Of a DNA stretch of 64,000 nt, positions 59,901 through 64,000 are shown one piece after another (positions within the stretch are counted from its first letter, which is position 1; every line of letters starts with the position of its first letter). The translations under genes were made by a program, and so were the position numbers. This DNA is from Chrysochromulina tobinii (taxonomy: Eukaryota > Haptophyta > Prymnesiales > Chrysochromulinaceae), in contig JWZX01002949.1 of NCBI GenBank assembly GCA_001275005.1, positions 1-64,000 of the forward strand, in the 5' to 3' direction. The notes beneath the pieces are model-generated. The model worked only from the letters and a program-made list of their open reading frames with translations, was not told the origin of the DNA and made no database searches.

Positions 59901-60049
59901 TCCACCTCGGGCAGTGGGTACGGCGACTCGAGGAGCCGGCGCACGAGGCCTTCGCCGAGCTTGTCGTAATTTGCGTCCATCACGCGCGATCCCGGGCGCC
60001 ACGAGGCTTCGGCCTTCTTGGCGCGCACCATGCGGAGAGGCTCCGACAT
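53902..60049 (-). CDS. giant multi-C2 / EF-hand protein
   Basis: Four exons give 1941 residues, every join in frame. N-terminus: about 200 residues with PTRWVMKAAWEAVHG and a HYAPPP repeat. Then an EF-hand (AWDRDEDGRLSADE), a C2-like segment (LTLEVHHFLPCQ...), an EF-hand pair (DTNRSGYLDYREL, DAHPDGELDLDEF) and another C2-like segment (LRVLMGGTSGLPS...). Three clear C2 domains follow: LAAKDLGGTSDPFCELWV, then LTQGTSDPYCSVHLE with FDYDFGKKDDYLGEV, and LLAADDNGASDPYCDIHVW with FDWDRQGKDDYLGEC. A Gly-rich tract encoded by ggcggaggc repeats (about 54715-54835) links C2-2 and C2-3. The Asp clusters fit Ca2+/lipid binding, so a Ca2+-regulated membrane or ciliary scaffold is inferred. The start is ATG 60049; ATG 60118 is also in frame. 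Confidence 0.78.
54715..54835 (-). repeat. poly-Gly coding repeat (GGAGGC)n
   Basis: Near-continuous GGC/GGA codons in the linker between two C2 domains, trinucleotide/hexanucleotide low complexity. Confidence 0.85.
56515..56670 (-). mobile_element. compound (nested) introner intron, three copies of target
   Basis: On the minus strand the intron opens GTGCATATTGGCCCC. The same target recurs in the middle, extended to about 40 bases (56563-56602: GTGCATATTGGCCCCTCGGC...), and a third time as the start of the next exon (GTGCATTGGAGCCCTTCGGC...). The first body is TGATKGACAC repeats. The second is GCCACTGATGACC-type and ends CTCCCTCTTCAG. Splicing gives ...LHMEVHWSPSAHW. 156 nt, phase 0. Confidence 0.85.
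58860..58937 (-). mobile_element. introner element, family A, diverged duplication
   Basis: The intron starts GTATGCCCGGCCACG and the next exon GTATGCCCGTCCACC. Both copies continue to a shared CACGACGAG block (one copy has extra bases). The body reads TCGCCTCTGATGGCCTCTTG and then ATGGCCTCCCTCATCAG. Splicing gives ...AAQIGMPVHPHDE. 78 nt. Confidence 0.8.
59139..59226 (-). mobile_element. introner-like intron, family B, diverged duplication
   Basis: The intron starts GTGCGCGCTACGAAGCAGCC and the next exon GTGCACGCTCGGAAGGATCC (15 of 20 bases match). The body carries the 23-base core GCATGCAAGTGCTCACCACG(GCG) and CCCCACAG end seen in the MMS19 intron. Splicing gives ...APFSQGARSEGSV. 88 nt, phase 1. 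Confidence 0.75.
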
Positions 60050-60199
60050 CGCAAAGAGGAATGGCGAGGTAAAAGACGCCGCCCGGAATTTTTGGTGGTC
60101 TGTAGGTTGACAGTCCAATTGACTCCGTCATCAACACCTGAGGAAGCCTACTGTTGTATCCGCATGCATGGATGGTGTGCGAGGCAGAAGCATGCATGC

Positions 60200-60916
60200 A
60201 TGACAGAACCATCCTGCTGCCCGTTCAGCAACGTCAAGTCGCGGGAAATCGAAGCGAAGACTGAAATCATGAAGCAAGATGCTCTTTACGGCGTGCGCAG
60301 CGATCGCCACCAGGCGATCATGATGATGGATGCGGATGAGTTGCATGCCGCCCACACGTTCACCGCCGAGTTGACCTTCAACGAGGCAATGCTCAAGAGT
60401 CAGTTCGACGAGGCGAAGGTGCCCGACGCGTCGTGCATTTTTGGTGTGAGCATCAAGGATGGCAAGCCGCACCGCTTCTGCGTGGGTAATGAGGACGCTG
60501 AGATTCTGCCGAAGTTTCTCATGGGTAAGAGCGCGCCCGATCGAACGCATGCATCCAAGCCAGAGTGTGTGCACTCATGCAAGATGACATGAAGACAGCA
60601 AGATCTCATGTTTGCAAGAAGCAAGATGTTATGACATGATCGGACGTGTGTGCTCGCAGCGAAGCTGATCGCCATCGAGAGCGGCAAGGTCTTCGGCGCC
60701 CAGATGTCGATCACGATCGATGATGAAGAGCGCGACCGGTTGTATGCGATGGTACGTGAGGCACAGCTCCGCGGCATCAGTCCACTCGCCATCACCAAGC
60801 AGCAGAAGAAGATCAAGCTCTCGGCGGCCGCAACGCACAAGGGCGGCGGCGCAGCGAAGAAGCAGAAGGTGAACGAAATGGCTCCAGAGTCGTCCGATGG
60901 CGAGGCCGTCGAGTGA
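60200..60916 (+). CDS. small two-exon protein, unidentified
   Basis: 193 residues from ATG 60200 (MTEPSCCPF); an internal ATG at MKQDALYG is also possible. Exon 1 ends ATG G|GTAAGAG, a canonical donor, at 60524. Exon 2 resumes at 60660, giving ...LPKFLMAKLIAIESGK. The text MMMDADELHAAHTFTAELTF, CIFGVSIKDGKPHRFCVGN and MSITIDDEERDRLYAMVREA looks structured and conserved. The C-terminus is Lys-rich with a KKQK nuclear-signal-like patch and an acidic end. I do not recognise the family. It is divergent from the multi-C2 gene, with about 150 bp between. Confidence 0.65.
60525..60659 (+). other. intron of the small two-exon gene
   Basis: GTAAGAGC...GTGCTCGCAG, 135 nt, phase 1. Internal ATGCAAGATG/GCAAGATNT repeats (four copies of CAAGAT). 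A conventional strong donor, unlike the introner introns. Confidence 0.75.
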
Positions 60917-61945
60917 AGGTTCGCCGATGCGAGGCCGCTCGAGTGACATCTTGCACATCTTAGTTCGCATGACGAACGGGCGCGGAACGGGGAACAGAGT
61001 GAGCAGTGAGTGTGACTGTCGCGGGCGCGGGGTGTCGGCCTCAGTCGAGTGGCTCTGACGTCGTGACGTGCTCAAGCTCTGACCGGCAGGGCCGGAGCCG
61101 TCCCGAGACGCAAAGCGAGACGGTCGGGACGCTCGCGGGTCGGTCGGGTCCGAGCAGGGGTCCACCAGTGTCCAGTGGAGTCGTCGCGTCACACGGACAC
61201 GCGGTCTCGCTCGGGGCACGGGGGGTCGGGGGCTCGCGAGCCGAGCCCGAGGCCCGAGCGGGGTCGCGCCGGGTACGGTACCGGAGGGCAACGCGACGCG
61301 GGCCCACCGCGCCGGGGAGCGGGTCGGGTGCACAATACACCGGGGCAGGGCGGGCCAGGGACGGGAAAAGATTCGTACAACTCGTAGGTACCCCGCGGTA
61401 CCCGCGTTGGATACAGTTCGGTTCGCGCACGCGCACACACTATCTTAATGAGATCGCACGACATGTCGCACGACGAGCAGCCCTGGAGTTCGACCCTGGA
61501 GTTCAGCCCGGGGGAGTACCCGACCGTCCTGCTGGGTCCTCGACCTGGGTCCGGTCATCGTCGGACCCGCGCTCAAGATAGCTACGCTCAGGATTCCACG
61601 GCGCACGCGGTCGATCTCCTTGTCGGTTCTTGCTCCACGCAGCTGCCACAGCATGCTCCACTGTGGCACAGCCGCATCTCCATTCCACAGCCCGCTCACC
61701 ATGCGTACTACGTGCACGTCACCCGAGCGCGCGAGGCATACCCCTCCCCCTGCTGCCCCCCCTCCCCCTGGTCCGCCAGCTCTGCCTGTCTGCGCCTTAG
61801 TCTGCGCCTCCCTTGCACCCTGTCGAGCCCCTCTGCGTGCGTCTGCCCACACCCATGCACGCCGTCGCAGCGACGCCGCCATGCGAGTTGCGCGATGGTC
61901 TGCCTGCAGAGCGCTGCCTGCGGAGCGACTCGCGGCACGCTCCGA
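60917..61945. other. intergenic, convergent 3' ends, GC-rich island
   Basis: 61040-61370 is a GC-rich stretch rich in CGGGT and GGGTCG words; open frames cross it on both strands without recognisable protein. The segment after 61440 is also open in several frames but low in codon structure. No gene seen. Confidence 0.5.
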
Positions 61946-63291
61946 TCAGTCGACTTCCTCGATGCCACTCGGCGTATCATCATCTACTTTGGTGGCACCG
62001 CCCCTCGGGGCGCCGCCGGGCATGCCGCCCGGCATGCCGCCCATGCCCGGCATGCCGCCGCCCGCCGCGCCCCCCATCATGCCCGCCATCGCCGGGTTGC
62101 CCATCATCTTGCCCATCAGCTTGCCCAGCACAGGGCCGACTTCGGGGTCGTTCATGTACTGCATGGCAGCCATTGGGTTCCCCATGCAGCCCTGCAGCGC
62201 CGCCATGACCTTGGGGTTGCTCATGGCCGCCATCATCTCGGGATCCTGCATGAGCTCGCCCATCATGTCCGCAGCGCCTGGGGGCATGCCCATGCCCCCC
62301 ATCCCCGGCATGCCCCCCCATCCCCGGCATGCCCCCCATCCCCGGCATGCCGCCCATCCCCGGCATGCCGCCCCATCCCCGGCATGCCGCCCATGCCGCC
62401 CATGCTCGGCATGCTGCTCTCTGCCTTCGACCTCTCGTACTCGGCCCGCGCCTTCTCGCGCCGCGCCTTGGCCTCGGCCTCGGCCTTCTCGGCCTTCTTG
62501 GCGGCCTTCTTGGCCAGCCGCGCTTGGCGCTCAACACACCGCTTGTTGACGAACTTCTGGATGCCGTCCACCGCGTCGTCGTAGTCGATGCGCTGCGCGG
62601 TCGCCAGGTCCTTCTGCGCCTTCTCGTACTCGCCCAGGTACCGGTACGCCGAGCCGCGCACCTTGAGCGCCTTGGCCGAGTCGGGGTTGGACTCGAGCGC
62701 CTTGTTGCAGTCGCGCACCGCCGCGTTCGGCCTCTTCATCTTTAGGAAACTGTCGGCCCGCTTGGCGTACAGCAGCGGCGACGGCGTGAGCTGCAGCACC
62801 GCGGTGAGCGTCTCGATGGCCTTGGCGTGATCGCCATTCGAGGCCGCCTCCGCCGCCGCGGACTTGAGCTCGGCCACCTTCTCGTAGTCGGCGTCGCTGA
62901 GCTCGGGCGCCTCCTCGGGCCCCATGGCCGCAGGCGCGTCCGTGTCGACCGTCATCAGGTCGGGGTCGGCCGGCTCGGGCTCGTCATCGTCGTCGTCGTC
63001 ATGGCCGTGGGCGTGCTCATGGGCGTGCTCATGGGCGTGCTCATGGGCGTGGTCGTGATGCCCGTGGTCGTGACCGCAGCAGCCCCCCGGCGCGTGCTGA
63101 TGCGACGACTCGTGATGCGAGGACTCGTGATGGCCATGGCTGTGCTCCTTCTTCTTCTCCTCCTTTGCGGGGATTTTCGCCCCCAGCCTCGTGAGGTATG
63201 CCTTGAAGAAGCCCAGCTCCGGCGCGTGCAGCTTCTGCGGGTTGGCCTCCAGCTCGCCGACGAGCTTCTCGAGAGCGGAGAGGCTGGACAT
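61946..63291 (-). CDS. ST13: Hsc70-interacting protein (Hip/ST13) with His-rich insert; frame interrupted in a G-run repeat
   Basis: Hip order is clear: N-terminal dimerisation helix (ALEKLVGELEANP), acidic linker, three TPRs (ADYEKVAELKSAAAEAASNG, LLYAKRADSFLKMKRPNAAV, ALKVRGSAYRYLGEYEKAQK), charged helix, GGMPGM repeats, and the C-terminal DP/STI1 domain (DPEMMAAMSNPKVMAALQG, GNPMAAMQYMNDPEVG). It assists the Hsp70 ADP state. Two features stand out. A linker (about residues 48-95) is packed with His, including CCGHDHGHHDHAHEHAHEH. The frame shifts by one base twice, at G-runs near 62371 and 62313, so the DP domain is read only if both extra bases are absent. Sequencing error or strain variation in the homopolymer is likely. 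About 447 residues when both are ignored. Confidence 0.85.
62290..62395 (-). repeat. 18/19-bp GGMPGM-coding repeat with homopolymer indels
   Basis: Five units of ATGCCGGGGATGGGSGGC. Two are 19 bp because of one extra G, and together with each other they move the frame by two. Confidence 0.8.
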
Positions 63292-63435
63292 CTGTCGATG
63301 ACGTGGTAATCAGCAAATGAGTTTCGTCGATTGATACATGCACAGACGTCGGCAAGGCGTCCTGATACACGGCACTCCTTCCACACATGTTAGTTGTTTT
63401 TGATGTTCCCGCATCTTTGCGCCGCTCGGTTTTAC

Positions 63436-64000
63436 ATGTCGGACTCGGAGCGGTGCGAGGCGGACCAGCTAACGAGCGATGGCCCGGCGCCCGAAAAGCC
63501 AGACGTGCGCGCCAAACGCCTTGGCGCACTCGATAAGCGGCAGGCCGCCGGCTGGGCAGCCCCAGAGCCTGCTGCTGCGGCCTCCAAGGACGTCACTGCC
63601 TCGCAGGATGCGGTCTCGGGGACCGGCTGCCCGGCCTCGTCAGAGGCCGACGTTGACAGGCTCGTCGAGACTGGCGCGATCACCCCCGAGATGGCCAAGC
63701 TTATGAAGTCGTCGATCCGCAAGGCCAAGGATCCTCCAACCCCGGCCTCGTCAGAGGCCGACGTTGACAGGCTCGTCGCGACTGGCGTGATCACCCGCGA
63801 GATCGCCAGCCTTATGAGGTCGTCGATCCGCAAGGCCAAGGCTCCTCCATCCCCGGCCTCGTCAGAGGCCGACGTTGATAGGCTCGTCGAGACTGGCGTG
63901 ATCACGGGTAAGCTTTCAAAAGACGACGATCAGCTTGCTGCAAATATCGTTGCGAGCCTCAACGTCTGCGGCGGCGGCGGCGACGACGACTGGTTGAATA
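63436..64000 (+). CDS. protein with 37-residue tandem repeats (3' truncated by window edge)
   Basis: From ATG 63436 (MSDSERCEADQ) the frame stays open to the window end. Residues from about 65 form three copies of a 37-residue unit with the core PASSEADVDRLVETGxIT, then MAKLMKSSIRKAKDPP or a variant. The copies are spaced exactly 111 bp (63631, 63742, 63853), and the third breaks off after GVITGK into a different sequence. High nucleotide identity shows recent duplication. The repeat looks like a short helix-turn-helix but I do not recognise it. A GT at ...ATCACG|GTAAGC (about 63906) is a plausible donor, so the last bases may be intronic. It is head to head with Hip, about 145 bp apart. Confidence 0.6.
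   Translation, partial: MSDSERCEADQLTSDGPAPEKPDVRAKRLGALDKRQAAGWAAPEPAAAASKDVTASQDAVSGTGCPASSEADVDRLVETGAITPEMAKLMKSSIRKAKDPPTPASSEADVDRLVATGVITREIASLMRSSIRKAKAPPSPASSEADVDRLVETGVITGKLSKDDDQLAANIVASLNVCGGGGDDDWLN
63631..63905 (+). repeat. 111-bp coding tandem repeat
   Basis: Copies begin CCGGCCTCGTCAGAGGCCGA at 63632, 63742 and 63853 with only a few differences between them. Confidence 0.85.

Noticed and set aside
63432-63905. Minus-strand ORF opposite the 37-residue repeat protein
   Set aside because: The plus frame has an ATG, continues to the window end and shows helical repeats; the minus frame is the mirrored repeat.

Overview
This window is nuclear DNA from a GC-rich, gene-dense unicellular eukaryote. 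It is most likely a flagellated microalga with a plastid of red-algal (secondary) origin, such as a haptophyte or a similar lineage. The evidence is as follows. Long intron-poor ORFs are broken by a few short GT-AG introns of about 80-170 bases. Ciliary genes are present (POC5, MKS1, a calcyphosin-like EF-hand protein, an LRR protein with a dynein-stalk-like segment). There is a microbial-rhodopsin histidine kinase, a Rubisco-LSMT-like SET protein, and one small protein whose N-terminus reads as signal peptide plus an AAAF motif typical of bipartite plastid targeting. The species is not identified, and the lineage is inference.

Layout from left to right: 3' end of an unknown gene; GT47 exostosin-like enzyme (-); SLC49-like MFS transporter (+); membrane-inserted metzincin protease (-); small protein (+); MMS19 (+); UVR-motif membrane protein (+); periplasmic-binding-like/EGF/TM receptor with a HET/TIR-like tail (-); HEAT-like solenoid (-); Pro-rich single-pass protein with a CaaX end (-); LRR/dynein-stalk protein (-) head to head with a TPR protein (+); POC5 (-) head to head with a coiled-coil/RGG protein (+); secreted TPR protein (-); a 2 kb stretch with decayed Cys-rich remnants and inverted repeats; a 2377-residue histidine-kinase rhodopsin (+); coiled-coil protein (-); small plastid-targeted candidate (-) head to head with MKS1 (+); EF-hand protein (+); MBL-fold tRNase Z-like protein (-); SET protein (+); two-module DUF1538 membrane protein (-); giant multi-C2/EF-hand protein (-); small two-exon protein (+); Hip/ST13 (-); and a 37-residue-repeat protein running off the right edge (+).

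The most notable signal is in the introns. At least eight of about sixteen carry direct duplications of the flanking exon sequence (15-32 bp, some perfect) around a short body. Most of these bodies are degenerate TGATGRCC-type repeats ending in CATCAG. This is the structure expected of introner elements inserted with target-site duplications. Two introns look compound (nested or tandemly duplicated). A second sequence family shares a 23-base core between introns of two unrelated genes. The exon joins proposed here keep frame in every multi-exon gene.

The second main signal is the rhodopsin kinase. It fuses a retinal-binding 7TM domain, two PAS domains, a kinase core, three receiver-like and at least three HPt-like modules, a RING-H2-like finger and ankyrin repeats into one predicted protein. 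All of this is read by eye from one strand of DNA. Domain names are motif-based and starts are the best in-frame ATG unless stated.
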